A DNA stretch of 27,707 nt from Vitrella brassicaformis (lineage: Eukaryota; Sar; Vitrellaceae). The stretch spans positions 4,790 to 32,496 of the forward strand of contig CDMY01000640.1 of assembly GCA_001179505.1 (NCBI GenBank), given 5' to 3'. The notes under the pieces were generated by a model. The model was not told where the DNA came from, ran no database searches, and was given only the letters and a program-made list of their open reading frames with translations. This document shows positions 10,101-22,543 of the stretch, piece by piece. Position 1 is the stretch's first letter. Every line of letters starts with the position of its first letter. The translations under genes and the position numbers were made by a program.

Positions 10101-13100
10101 GCATGCTCACGCTCATCATCCCCTGTGGTCCATTCCCCTTGCCCCTCCTGTGGTGGCCGGCGAGCGAATGGGTGTGGGCATGATGGGTGTGACGGGCGCC
10201 TGGGGTACAGCTGCAGGGGCAGTGGGGCCAGCAGTGGGGTGCGGCCAAAGAGCTTGTGGTGGAGGGTGTTGAAGGTGAGGAGGCGGTGCAGCTGCCGCAG
10301 CGACCTGAGGTCGTAGATGGGTGGGTGCCGGATGGCCCACTCGAGAGACGTCAGCACATCACACTCGGAAGGCCCTCCCTTTCGCCCAAGACGCCCTGAC
10401 ACGCTGCCAGACCCCATGGATGCGACCGAGGCGGCTGGGGGTGAACTGGGGCCTGGCGACATCAGCCCTCCACCCTCCCCATCGGTCGTCTCGTCGCCCG
10501 CAGTGCCCTCGGTGGTGGGGGGATGCCGTTGGCTGGCTGGGGATAGCACCGTGCCTTCAAGCTCCCTCTTGGCGTCATCGGACCGCTGCAGCATCAGCAG
10601 CCCTACCGCCTTGGCCTGCCGCACCGGGTCCTCGGACACGACATGGCGGCCTCCACTTGAGGCCCATTCGCCACCCTGTCTGCCCTTGTCCGCGACCTTG
10701 CCACGTCCACCCTGCGCCCCCGCACCACCCCCATTATTGTCATCGTCTCGGTCCTTGCCCCTGCACCGCTGGCACAGCTCGAGGGAGAGTGCCAGGTGGT
10801 CCTCGCGGATGAGCTGGTCGCGGACGAGTGACGCCTGCCGGGGGTCGGCCAGCTGCGCGAGGCCCACTCGCCGCCCGGCCCGCTGCCACAGGCGTGGGAT
10901 GAAGTCGAGCACTCGAAGAGACCGGTCCATCTTGTAGGCCATACCCGACACAACCACGAACTTGTGCCTGTGATTATATAAGAGGGAGACGACAAGCAAG
11001 GGATGGATGCTTCTCGTATATATAAGACATTTGCTGCCTCTCTGTGTTGTGTGTTGTTATTGACCTACCTGAGGAAGTTGAGCAGCCTCCGTATCATGTA
11101 AAGCACCACAGCCACTGACGTAGACGGCGACACCGGGGCACCTGCCGTCTCTTCCTCCCTCTCACGACCACCATGACAACTGCCAGCCCCCACCGCCATC
11201 GACACGCCGCCAGGGGTGCCGATCTTTCGCCCCCCACCACCGCACATGTCCAGATATCGCCCATACAGCGACCGCCCCCCCGCCGACGTATTCACCGTCG
11301 TGTGGCAATGCAGCGGCGACGCAGACGCAGGCTGAGGGGGGTGACTTGGTGACGGTGATGCCACGCCCGGGTGCACAGGGTGTCGCGGCACCAGTCGATG
11401 GACACACAGCGACAGCTCGTCGCAGATCTGGAAGCAGCTGTCGGCGTTCTGCGACCTCTCCGATGAGCAGAGGTCGAGGATGCTCTCTGCCAGGGCGGCC
11501 GAGGGGGCGTCCTCGAAGACATGAATGCGACGCAGGTGGGCATCGGATGCGCCGTCGCCCGTCAGGCACCACTGCCCGCCGAGGCCTCCTTCACCTTCAT
11601 CCGAACCACCATGATGCACAGACGCGGGACTGCTTGCGGCAGCCGCGGCGGGTGACACAACCGTGTCATCGTCGTCATGCGTCGGCGTGTCGGCTGTGTG
11701 TGGCTCTGGTGGGAGTCCGAGCGCCTTGCGGCCGTATCTGAGTATGAGGCTGTCCTGACGGAACTCGGGGAAATCCTCGAGGAAGGGACGCAGCAGATCC
11801 ACACTGATGGAGCAGAGAGAGACCGACACACAGAGACAGCACGACAGATGAGTACATATGTCAGGGAGGGTGGCTGTGGGTGTGTTGGGTACCGTGCGTT
11901 CATGAGCAGGGACTCGACGATGAGCAGGGGTCTGTCGAGTAGACTGAGGAAGTGGGGCCGCACCGTATCCGACACCTTGCCCAGCAGCTGCATCGACGCG
12001 TTCAGCACCTGCAGCTGACGAACCTGATTCACACACAGTAGGTTGCAACGGTGACACCCACACCCATTCCTTGTCTGTCCAGCAGTCACTCCTTCCCTTC
12101 ACCTGTTCCTTGGTGAGCCATGCATTGAGTTTGGACAGCAGCAGCCGGCAGAGGAGGATCCGGTGCTGAATACGGTCTAGGGAATGCAGCATCTGGAACA
12201 CGAACGACACGGCCAGCTGGGGCGAAAACGACAGGAGACGCTTCACCTGCATGAGCCCACAAGCAGCCAGCCAGCCACAGCCGTCAGTGACAAAAGAGAG
12301 AGGGAGATGAGAGGTACTTACTGCACTGCACTTACGGCGGCTGTTTTGTCGTTGAGTGTGGTGAATAGGTGCAGGAGATACGACAGCTCCAACGAGGGAA
12401 TCGGATCAGTCAAACGATACATCTGCACACACAATACACACACAATACCAACCCAAATCTCGCTCAGCTTAGTGCGTTGTCACGTTCACGCCGATACGTA
12501 CCTTGGTGAGTGCCCTGGCGAGGTCGTGTTGTTTGAGGTCCACCAACGTGTTGATGACCTCACCTATGCCACGCGCATCACCCACCAGCCCACCCAGGGG
12601 CGACGACGACGACACGGACACTGCTGTGGTGGGCGTCACAGGCACCTCACCAGTGGCAGACCCTCTCTCGTCAGCCCCACAGCCGCCCCCGCACTCCCTC
12701 TCTATCTCTTGCCACACGCGCCACCGCCCCCCGGGCACGTCGAGGATCTTCTTGAAGGTCACCATCTTCTTCAGGATCTGCCGCACTTGCTTGCGGAGAC
12801 TCTTGCCGGCCACAGGCGCTGACGGCCCTCCGTCGTCGGGCGACACGGGCGACACAGATGACGGGTGGTCCTCTGCTGGTGAGGGGGACAGCTGCTGTGC
12901 GTCGGGGGAAGTGTCGGATTTGCCTGTGGTCGTGGCGGTGCGGTCGTCAGCATCGAGGCTTTGGAGGCACATGGTGAGGGTCTGGATGGCCGTGTCGGCA
13001 TCCCACTCACGATACCTGACCAAACCAAAGGCAGACCAAAAGCCGTGCATACATGCCTCTTGAGTGCTCTCGAGTCGAGACATTCATTTTCTCACTTGGT

Positions 13101-16100
13101 GAGAGCCAGTCTGGCGGCGAGCGTCTTGTCCTTGAGGCGGTACAACGACTCGAACACGCGAAGGTCGTCCTCCATGGACCCCACTCCACCACCAGCGCAA
13201 CCGTTGCCCGGCGCCTCCTGCTGCACCAGCATCGAGTGGAGGGTGCGGTCGCTCAGCGGGCTGTGCAGCGGCAGGTGCTCGTCGATGATGCGCAGGGCGT
13301 GCTGGTACTGCGGCGGGGTCTGGCTGAGGAGGCTCAGCACCCTCTCGGTGTAGCAGGACACCAGGGAGGCCTCGGCGTCGTCAGCCACCGCACGCAGGGC
13401 CGCCTGAAGGCATACACCACACACGCACAGATGCTGTCTGTACACTCATCCTTCGTGTGTGCAAGTGTGTTACCCTACCCGCTGTGGTTGTGCGAGGGTC
13501 TGCAGCTCCGCCACGCTGAACGAGAGGGAATCAGAGGAATCATCAGCAGTTTCGTCCTGCGTTGCTCGCGCCGTCTCACAGATGGCCCGCCATGCTTCGT
13601 TGCGCTCCTCGATCCACCTGCCAGACAGACAGCCCCACATAGCAGGCAGCGACAGACAGACAGAAGATCCTCTTCCTGTTCCCCCTCGGCAAGTCCTGGT
13701 CAGCTGACCGATAGATGCATGGGAAGACTTTGCTCTGCTCCTGTGCGAAAGTCAGGAAATCCCTCGACGGCCACCGATGGTTCCACCTCTCCAGACAGGC
13801 GATGGTGGCCAGGAGTGGGGCCGAGGGCACCTTGACGTCGGGCAGCGGCCCCTCCAACTCACCCAGGTACAGCACCAGCTCCATCGACAATGGGTACCGC
13901 GACGCATCGCCGCCACCACTGTCGGCGTCTGACGCGCTGCCCTCGTCGCTGGCCGATCCATGGGCGGCACTGTCGGTGTCGGCGGGCGATGTGGGCAACA
14001 GCTGCTGCTGCTGGTGGGAGGGTGTGGGTGTCTGGTAGAGCAGCGAGAGGGGCAGGGAAGACTTGAGGATAACCTCCACCAGATCGACGCCCATGACGTC
14101 CGCCAGCTGCAGGGCCTCGCGGTGACCGTGAAGCTCGAACAGCACACGAGCCACGGTGGCCTGCAGACACCAACAAAGGGAATGGAGTGTGCTCGATGCG
14201 ATGTGATGCGATGCTGGCATTCTTTCGCTTGGTGTGTGCTGTGTTCTGTTGGCACCTTACCTTAGGTGTTTTGGCGAGTACAGAGAAGTAGTCGAGCCAC
14301 TCTTCGCTCTGCATGGCCGACCCCAGGACACTCAACGTGCCCCCACTGACACCAACACCACCATCCCTACTAGAGCTGGCCGCAGCTGACGCAGCGCCAG
14401 CTGCTGCCCCACCGCCCTCACCCTCCATCTCCCCTTTAGCCTCATTCGCCTCCTCGGTCGCAGTTGCGGCATCGCCCGACTTTCCGCGGGCCATGCTGGC
14501 CTGGGATGCAGACCTCAGCCACTCGGCCACCTTGGTGAGGTACTCGAGGAAGCCCAGGAGATACCTCGGGCCGCTCTCGCCCCTCCTCTCCTGGTCGAAG
14601 GCATTGTCCGCCTGCTGGGAGATCTCCACTGCGTCACCCCCACCCGGCTGACCACCCCCATCCGGGGACTCATCTGGTCGCTCGCTGGCGAGTGTTTTGA
14701 TGGCGGATGAGAGGAAGTCCATGAGCGACCGGTGGGAGGCCGACGTGTGGCCCTTCTTGAGGAGATCAACCGACTCCACCAGCGACAGCAGTGCGTTGCG
14801 CTGGGACTGCACCCGGCTGAGGTGAGTCCGCAGGAGGGCCGGCTCGGTAGGGAGGGTCTCGACGTCGAGCATGAGGGCGGCCAGGCCGCTCGTGGTGGCC
14901 GTCTCTGCCTTGCTGCCGGATGTGTGGTCGAATCGCCCCTTGGCCTCGAGCAAGACCGACAATCTGTCGATGAGGTTGGTGAAGAAGGCATAGAGGCCGT
15001 CGGGGAGGGGGGCTGTGGTCGGTGTGGGAGAGGGGGATGACTGCTGGCTGCGACTGCGGTGGGCGGAGAGGTAGGCCGAGGCGCACTTGAGCAGCGTCAT
15101 CGACAAATCTGACACACAGACAGACAGACAGACACACAGACAGACACACAGACAGACAGACAGGCCCGCGTAACAATGAATAGCAGGACACGGGTAGGTA
15201 TCGTGTGTTCGGCTCAGTGCAGTGACCTGACCTGCGTTGGCTGCGGCCGACACGGCCAGGTCGACACAGGCGTAGAATGCGAGGAGGCTCGCATTCCCGC
15301 TCAACACCATATCATCGAGGCCGTCTCGCTCGCACACTCCCAGTATCTCATCGATGCCCCTCTTCACACCACCAAAGTCCAAGTCACCACCGCTGCCGCC
15401 GTCGCCCTCGTCTCGAACAGCAGCTGTCTTGAGTGCGGCCACGCGGCCCCTCAAAGCGGCAAATCGCTCGGCGATCGTCACTGTGGATCGGCACACGGCG
15501 GGGAGGCCGAAGTAATCGACCAGCTGCATGCTCAGCACGTAATCGTTGATCTTGAGGGCCCGGTTGAGCAGCACCGATGGCTCGGCGAGCATCCTGGGAA
15601 TGAAGCTCGACGGCGCCAGCGATATGGGCACCTCAGGCGGCGTGCAGAACCGCATGAATGGGTGGGGGGGCTGGGACTGCATGCCGCCACGAACCACCAC
15701 ACGCTCGCGGCCAGACGGGCGCTGCGCAGACTCATCGCTTCCCTCCGACGCCCCGTCGTGCGCCTTGGCTCCCGTGGTGACACCGTGCCACCTGGCCTCC
15801 ATGTGGGTCTCGAAGAGCACGGCGCCCACCCTCGGTGCCCACTGTCTCCACTCGCCGCTGCCCAGACCCATCCATGACATCTCGTCCAATACACCTACAG
15901 CGCCCTCGATCAACGAGGAATCGGGCGGGCGCGGCGAGGTGGGTGTCAAGGGCGATGGCGCCGCCAAGTGGTCTGTGGCTCTGGGTGCTTCGATGCCTGC
16001 GTGTGGTTGGGGCGGCGATGTTGGCCCTTTGCCGCTCCCGCCGCTGCCCTGTGAGCCAGCTGCCGATGTGATACTGTCGGCACTGATGAGGCTGAGGTCG

Positions 16101-19100
16101 CCATGGGAGGGGTGGGCGAGAGCGGAGAAGGCGAAGTAGTCCTTGAGACAGATGAAGGCACGCCACAAGGCCTCCTGTGAGCGGCACACACAGACCGACA
16201 GACAAAGCACATTTATTGTCGGATGTATGTGGTTTGATGGATCTTCTTCCCCTTGATTGGTTTGCTCACTTGAATGAACACACGCAGCTGTGTCATGATG
16301 CGCTGCAGCCGCCCCGGACCGTCTCCCCCACGGCCGCCACTCCTCTGCTCAGCCGACACCAACTGCAGCACGTGCACCCTGATACAGCCATGACACACGC
16401 ACCCTCAGAAAAGAAGATGAGATGGAACGGACAATAGTCAGACAGGCCGTCCAGCTCACCTGACGAGCGTCATGATCGAGATCACCACGTTGGGCGGCAC
16501 CAGAAAGTCGCGAGCTCCAGTCGGCCCTGCTGCCCCCGATCCTCTCATGTGTCGTTTGCGGGCCACGCACAGGGAGCACAGATGCAGCAGGAGCGAGAGC
16601 TTGAACGGCGTGCGATTCAGCGACGATAGCAGCCGGTGCAGTTCGCCCAGCGACTCCTCTATCACAACTCTAGACGGGCTGGCGGACATGCACCTCTCCA
16701 CCAGCGCGATGGCACACCGCAGCGCATAGTAGGTCTTGGCGAGGTCGAGGTCATACGAGTGCTCCAGCCTGGCCCGCGGCTGCCTTAGCGGGGGCAGGTT
16801 GTCCAGCGCAGAGATGAGCCGTGACGAACTGACGGCGGGGAGCAGCGTCTGCATCACAGCGAGGATGGACTGAGCCGTCACCTGCTGCAAGACGTCAGCA
16901 GCAATGCCGGGCAGCGACGAGGCCGTCGTGATGCGGAAGGGGTCTCCTCCCTTGTCCGATGGCGTCTCCCCCGCTCCCGCCCCTGCTGCCGACACGCCTC
17001 TCTGCTGTGACACCAGCCGGGATATCCACCAAGTGGCGGCGACTTGGTAGTCGAGCACCTCCACGTGATGGTCCACCAGCAGGTCCCCCGTCTTGAGTGG
17101 CGCCTCTGTCGTGTCGGCGCAGTAGGACTTCCACAGCACGTCCAGCAAAGTCTGTCGGGCGGCGACGTCGCCGTGGAACTCGGGCCAGCATAGCAGGATG
17201 ACGAGGGGCTTGAGCTGCGGGAAGGGCGCCAGCAGACAGGCGCTGGCCTGGAAGTGACGCTTCTTGATGAACCGCACTGCCGTCGTCACCGCATACCTCC
17301 AGCGACACAGACACAGACACAGACATACACACAGACACAGAGTGAAGCAACCAACCATGTGTCTGTGTCTGCATCGATGGCGGGGCGGGCCGGATGGCTT
17401 GGCTTACTCAAGGCAGTGTTGGTGTGCCACCCTGGTGAACTCGAAGTACGCGTCCCAGAAGGGGCAGGACGGCTCCTCAAACGATATCGACCCCGAACCA
17501 GGAATGTACACGTGCAAACCGCCACCAACACCAACACCAACACCCGCACTGCCTCCTGCAGTGGGCCCTCCCGTGCCGCTCGTGACGCTCGCTCGTGTGC
17601 TGGTGGGCGTCGTGGTGTGCGAAGGGGGGCCATGCGGGAGAGGCGCATGGGATCCCTCACTGGTGGGAGATGCCGCTGATGCCTTGGAGCGGCCGTCACT
17701 CGCTGCCCCATGTTGTTGTTGGTGAGGGCGTAACGGCACGGCAGCACCAGCAGTGGGTGTGGCCCGATTGAGGAGTTCGAATGCGGGTGGCAGTGGTGAC
17801 TGCGCTGCCTGCAGCTTGAGAAACTCATCCTCGAGGACACAGTAGAGCCGCAGACCGGTGTAGTTGTGCAGCGGGTCCTCATGCGCAAACAGCGCCTCAT
17901 AGACACGCGTGCGATAGCTGAAGCTCCGATCCGACGGCACCCACCTGGCCGTGCCTTCTTCATCGGACGACACACTGGTGGCATCGCCACCAGCATTGGC
18001 CCCATCCAGCTCCATCTCGGCCGCCTCGGTCGCCGCGTCCGTGTCTGCATCGCTGACGGCCCCGTCGCGGCCGCCCCGTTTGGGCCGCATGACCATCATG
18101 CGGTGGAAGAACTTGGAGAACAGACGGGAGGCGGTGCGGGGGAGGGAGATGGTGCCGGGGTGGGGGTGGTGGGCCAGGGGCAGAGGGGAGGACTCGAAGG
18201 GGTCGGGCGCCTCGAGGGCGTTGTGCTCGTGCAGAGGGGGGTGGGGGTGGTGAGGGTGGGGATGACCCCCCATTGCCACCTTGGCATCCATCCAACCACT
18301 GTACGTACAGACAGACAGTCCGACACACACAGGAGGAATGGAATCATTCAGGCATCGCATGACATGGATGCGATGCGTCTGGGTTTCTCCTTCCGTGCTC
18401 ACCCACCCTGTCCGCGTGGAAATGGGAGACCTCGACGTGTGGAATATATTCGAGATGAGCGCACACGCCGCACTGGTGTCCATACCGCCATAAGCGCCAG
18501 GGGCGACCATCCCGAGCCTCTCCTCGTCCCAACCACTGGCATCATACGGCCCCTGATAGCTACTCTGCAGGGGCGGAGTGCCTCTCACCAGCACTGGCGA
18601 CGGCATCGGGGCGGCCGGCGACGCCGGATAAGGAGGGCTGGACAAGGGGGCTGATAGAGGCAGCGCCACCAACGATGCCAGTCTGCTGCGCAAGGCTGGC
18701 GCCGAGCTGACCCCACACAGAGTGGAGGGGTCGCTGTGAGCCACCACCAGGATGGAGAACAGCTCATACACCGGCGCCCAGCCGCCCGCCTTGCTAGTGC
18801 CGTTATCAGCCGGGGGGTAGGACAGGGTGGGTCTCTCCACTTGCCGTGCCGTGCTGCTGAGCGATGAGGGCGGGATCAAGTTGGTCACTGGCGGTGGGGG
18901 AGGCGGGGTGTGTGTGGGCCCACCATTCTGGGGCACCAAATGGAGAGCAGCACTAGAGATGTCCAGGAAGCGCAAGTATGCCCAGGCGTCGTCCCGAGTC
19001 AGCGCGTGATGCAGCAACGAGTCAGCCGTCAATCCCATGTACATGAGTTGCACTCGTCCAGCCATCAACAGGGCAGGGGCGCTCCTCCCAAGGCCGAATG

Positions 19101-20274
19101 GGAAGCCACTTGTTGCGTCGCCGGGCGCCGATAGCCCTGTCCGCTCAGGTACTGCGCGCATACTTGCGGGGGGATATGGGGGAGGTCGCGGACGGGGTGG
19201 TGGGGGCGGGGGCTGGCGGCGACCAGAGTCGATCGAGCTGTCATCAGTAGACTTGAGAACACTTGTTCGCGACGGGGGCAGCTCAAAGGCTGCCCCAGAC
19301 GTCAGATGCTGAAGCGAGGGCCCGGCCGTCCCATCTCCATCTCTGGGCGAGACCCGCACTGGCGGTGGCATCGATGGCTCGTCCCTTCCCGCATCCACAC
19401 CACCGTCACCCTCAGCAGCAATCTCCTCTCCCACAGCCGCCGATGGCGACACAGTCTTGCCCCGCCGTTGCTCAGAGGCTGCAGGTGGAGAGGGGGGGAC
19501 CACCTCACAAAACGATGACGGCGCCATAGCGCTGCAGAGAGCATGGCCGAGGTGCGGTTGTGTCTTGAGGAGCGAGTAGAGCTGCTGGATAGCGCTCTTA
19601 GACAGCAACACCTCTCCGTTTCTGAATCGCCTCGCCTGCTTGGTGCGCTCCAACGTCTGCAGAGGGAAGCGGGAGATGGTGGGCGGCAGCAGGGCCGGCA
19701 GCGGCAAGAGCGACACCGCGGGCAGCGTGACGACGCGCGGCATGGCCAGAGGGTCCCCTTCAGCCACTGTCCCCACAGCCAGGTCCCGCTCCGCTTGGAA
19801 GCACAGCAGCGACGCGTGATACGCCCGCAGCTCACACACCACCTCAGCCGTCACCACCTGCGCCTGAATGGCCGCAGCATCCAGCACCGTCTGCGCCAGC
19901 AGCACGTCGAACTGCACGCGGTCGTGTAGCCAGCCGGGCACCTTGGCCTTGCTGCCACCGGCTCTTTCTCGTCTGGCCGAGGTCTTCCTCTGACGCTGCT
20001 CCACGAGGCTGCTGAACTCGATCAGACACAGCCATGATAGATGGGCCGATGAGGGCACCGACACCGAGCTGAGCCAATTGGGCGGAGGGCCGTGCCACAC
20101 AATGCTCTTCAGCACCGTCAGTGCCTTGCTGAGATCCCGCGCGGCCACCTGGTGCAGGAGGGCACGTGCGAGTTCGAATTGGCCAACCGACAGATAGTTG
20201 CATAGCACAGTGAAGAGGCGGCTGTCGTCATGCTCGAGCAGGAACCTGCACCGGCTGCCCTCGAAGCCGCTCAT
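7117..20274 (-). CDS. Giant ZFYVE26/spastizin-like protein without visible FYVE finger
   Basis: Exons (minus): 20274-18431, 18298-17408, 17296-16460, 16378-16270, 16174-15232, 15108-14261, 14160-13709, 13617-13479, 13403-13096, 13015-12502, 12422-12336, 12246-12103, 12023-11893, 11803-11069, 10967-9808, 9735-8598, 8519-8436, 8349-8188, 8097-7998, 7905-7546, 7440-7301, 7195-7117. All 21 junctions keep phase: 11,205 nt, 3,734 aa. The N-terminus (GQFELARALLHQV...LSWLCLIEFSSLVEQ) resembles animal ZFYVE26. The C-terminus (about 3250-3734: YHKKYGDAASLLDLLIREGQ, INIWVVEHRHKDP, LGLAFHLACRLGSLQDLL, QVHAFLSQHH) matches the alpha-solenoid end of ZFYVE26 and its plant homologues. Leu-rich helical repeats alternate with Gly/Ser/Pro/His-rich inserts. 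Spastizin partners spatacsin and AP-5 in endolysosomal traffic; that role here is inferred. No RRHHCR or CxxC cluster typical of FYVE was seen. The start is the first ATG in frame. Confidence 0.8.
15110..15163. repeat. GACA-type microsatellite in an intron
   Basis: CAGA/CACA tetranucleotide repeat inside the intron 15109-15231 of the spastizin-like gene, close to the acceptor. Read through, it would give a Val/Cys/Leu/Ser-rich tract, but splice signals and phase on both sides mark it as intronic. Confidence 0.85.
18157..18261 (+). repeat. G-rich tracts within a coding exon
   Basis: Two clusters of G runs (18157-18180 and 18235-18261; runs of three to seven G with 1-3 nt spacers) lie in the second exon of the spastizin-like gene, on its non-coding strand. 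The coding strand is C-rich and encodes a His/Pro repeat (PHPHHPHPPLHEH). Both clusters fit the G-quadruplex pattern. Confidence 0.75.
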
Positions 20275-20544
20275 CAGATCAAGCGAGGCACGATGGTGCC
20301 TCAACGACGCCGTTGACTCATTTGAAATGAGTGCTTCTACAGATGCTCGTGTGCACGGAAGCCTTCCTCGCTCCGCGTGCCATTTGTTCGTCGTTTTCCC
20401 AACAAAGCGATCAAACGCAGATCTGCGAGCTTAGTGGCTCACGACTGGGAATGGACGCGGCAGAGTGGACAATAAGCGCAACGCATAGGTTCATTTGTGG
20501 GGCATTCAGTGTAGGGAAGAGGTGATCTGTGCTCTAACAGATCA
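20275..20544. promoter_or_regulatory. Bidirectional promoter with two inverted repeats
   Basis: 270 bp separate the start codons of the divergent spastizin-like and YchF genes. GAGGCAC-GATG-GTGCCTC (20285-20302) could form a 7-bp hairpin starting 10 nt before the minus-strand ATG. ACTCATTT-G-AAATGAGT (20316-20332) is a near-perfect palindrome that overlaps TGACTCA (20315-20321 region), a bZIP/AP-1-like core. No TATA box was evident. Confidence 0.6.
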
Positions 20545-22499
20545 ATGCGTGCGGCGGGGCGTTCGGAGGCATCGTCAACGCTCATTGGCGTCTTCACTTT
20601 GCAGAGATCACCTCGCGCCTCTCCGCGAGGACACGCTGTCTTTCTTCAAGCAAGGTGGCGGTCGTGTGGCCTGGTGGGATACCCCAAGTAAGCAGAATGA
20701 TGAACCATTCACGGTTGGCACTTTCGTCCATTTAAATGTCTGCGTGAATTCAGTGTCGGAAAGAGCACTCTCTTCAATGCGATCACACAGACAATGGTGG
20801 GTGCGTCATGAAGCGAGCAGAGCACACGGACACACAGACCCACCTGGGCATGGCATGCCTCTTGGCCATTCGCTGCAGATGGCGTGGGTGTTGCAAAAAC
20901 AGTCTAACTGACGGCCTGACTGCCTGGCTATGAGAATTGATACAGGTCCGCGGAGAATTATCCATTCTGCACCATCGATCCCAATGTAACCAAAGTCGCC
21001 GTGGCCGATCCCCGCCTCGACGAGCTGGCCCGCATCGAGCAGTCGGAGAAGACGACATACGGACTGATCGAAGTGCGGGACATCGGTGGGCAGGATAGCA
21101 CAGGCAGATGTGACTGACGCTCTCCCATCATCATGTGTGCTGCGTCCGTGTAGCTGGTCTGATCAAGGGTGCGGCAAAGGGTGCGGGGATGGGTAATGCG
21201 TTTCTATCTCACATCAGGTAGGTAGGGGGGCGACGGACCACCAATGGCTGGGCGGATTGCTGACACGATGTGCTGTATTGCTCTGTGTGTGCGCCAGGGG
21301 TGTGTCTGCCGTCCTGCATGTGGTCCGCTGCTTTGCAGACGTCAACGTCACACACGTGGTAAGACCTCCTCCTGCATCCACGTCTATCCAATGTGGCCCG
21401 CGGCGTGCATTCTTGGTGTCACCTCTCTGTCTGTCTGCAGGAAGACCAAGGCAGTCTCTCTCCGGTACAGGAATATGAGAGGTCAGTCTCCTCAGTGCTC
21501 ATGCCCAAATGCGACTCTGATATGATCCGGGTTTGACCCCTCACTCAGTGTGCTGGAGGAGCTGCTGATCGCTGACCTCGAGGTGGCCTCCAAGAGACTG
21601 CCAGCACTCCGGAGGAAGGTGGGCGAATGAGCCGAACAGCGCTCTTTCAGAGTGCACAAATGCCCATTGTCCCTCTCCTTGCATCCTTCTGGGCAGGCTC
21701 AGTCTCCCAAGGACACCGAGGCCACCCGCAGCCTGCCTGTCTTCGAGAAGGGCCTGGCGGCTCTCGAGAAGGGCGAGCCCGTCCGGTCGGTGCTGACTGA
21801 CGACGACAGGGACCTGGTGCCCGACATTCCCTTCATCACCGCCAAACCAACACTCGTCGTTGCCAATGTCGACGTACGTCAGCTGCACACAAGAGGATCG
21901 TTGCACACCACAGGCCGTGCCTTGTGTATCGTGCTGCATTGTGGCAGGCTGAGTCGGCCAAGGACGGTAACGAGCTGAGTGGCCAGCTAGCTGACTACTG
22001 TGGTCAGCGCGGCCAGCGCTGCACTGTGGTGTCGGCCAAGCTCGAGATGGAGGCGTGTCAGCTGAGGGAAGGTGATTCGGACGCGTTCCAGCGTGAGTAT
22101 CTCATGAGCTTCGGCCTGGAACGCGGGGAGCCGGCACTCATGCGGGTGAGTTGATGAGTGAGTGAGTGAGACGGGCAGAGACGCAAAAGGCCCTTCCTGA
22201 CGCCTCTTTTGTCTGCAGATCCTGCGTGAGTGCATGGATCTGATGGACATCCATTACTACTACACATCGGGCCAAGACGGTGAGTCAACATGCATACGGA
22301 TGCTCTTATGTAGATGGAGCGTGTCTGTGTGATCGTCAGAGTCTCGGGCGTGGTTCATCCCCAAGGGCGCCAAGGCACCCGAGGCAGCAGCGGCCATACA
22401 CACTGACTTCGATAAGAAACTCGAGAAAGTAGAGGTCAGCTGGATGGATGTCCGGTGGCCATCCACGCATTGATGGATAACCTCGTCGCCTGTTCTCCT

Positions 22500-22543
<44 letters not shown>

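Noticed and set aside
15109-15170. Cys/Val/Leu-rich peptide read from the GACA repeat (VCLCVCLCVCL)
   Set aside because: It lies between a donor at 15232/15231 and an acceptor at 15109-15111; removing it keeps phase and joins conserved helices, so it is intronic.
7117-20274. Splitting the large minus-strand locus into two or more genes
   Set aside because: All 21 junctions agree in phase and the total is divisible by three without internal stops; N-terminal and C-terminal parts both match the same family.
20495-20911. Long plus-strand frame over the YchF start (reads [10 protein letters not shown])
   Set aside because: It is in the wrong frame for the Walker A motif; the frame from 20545 spliced at 20687/20754 gives GYPNVGKST.
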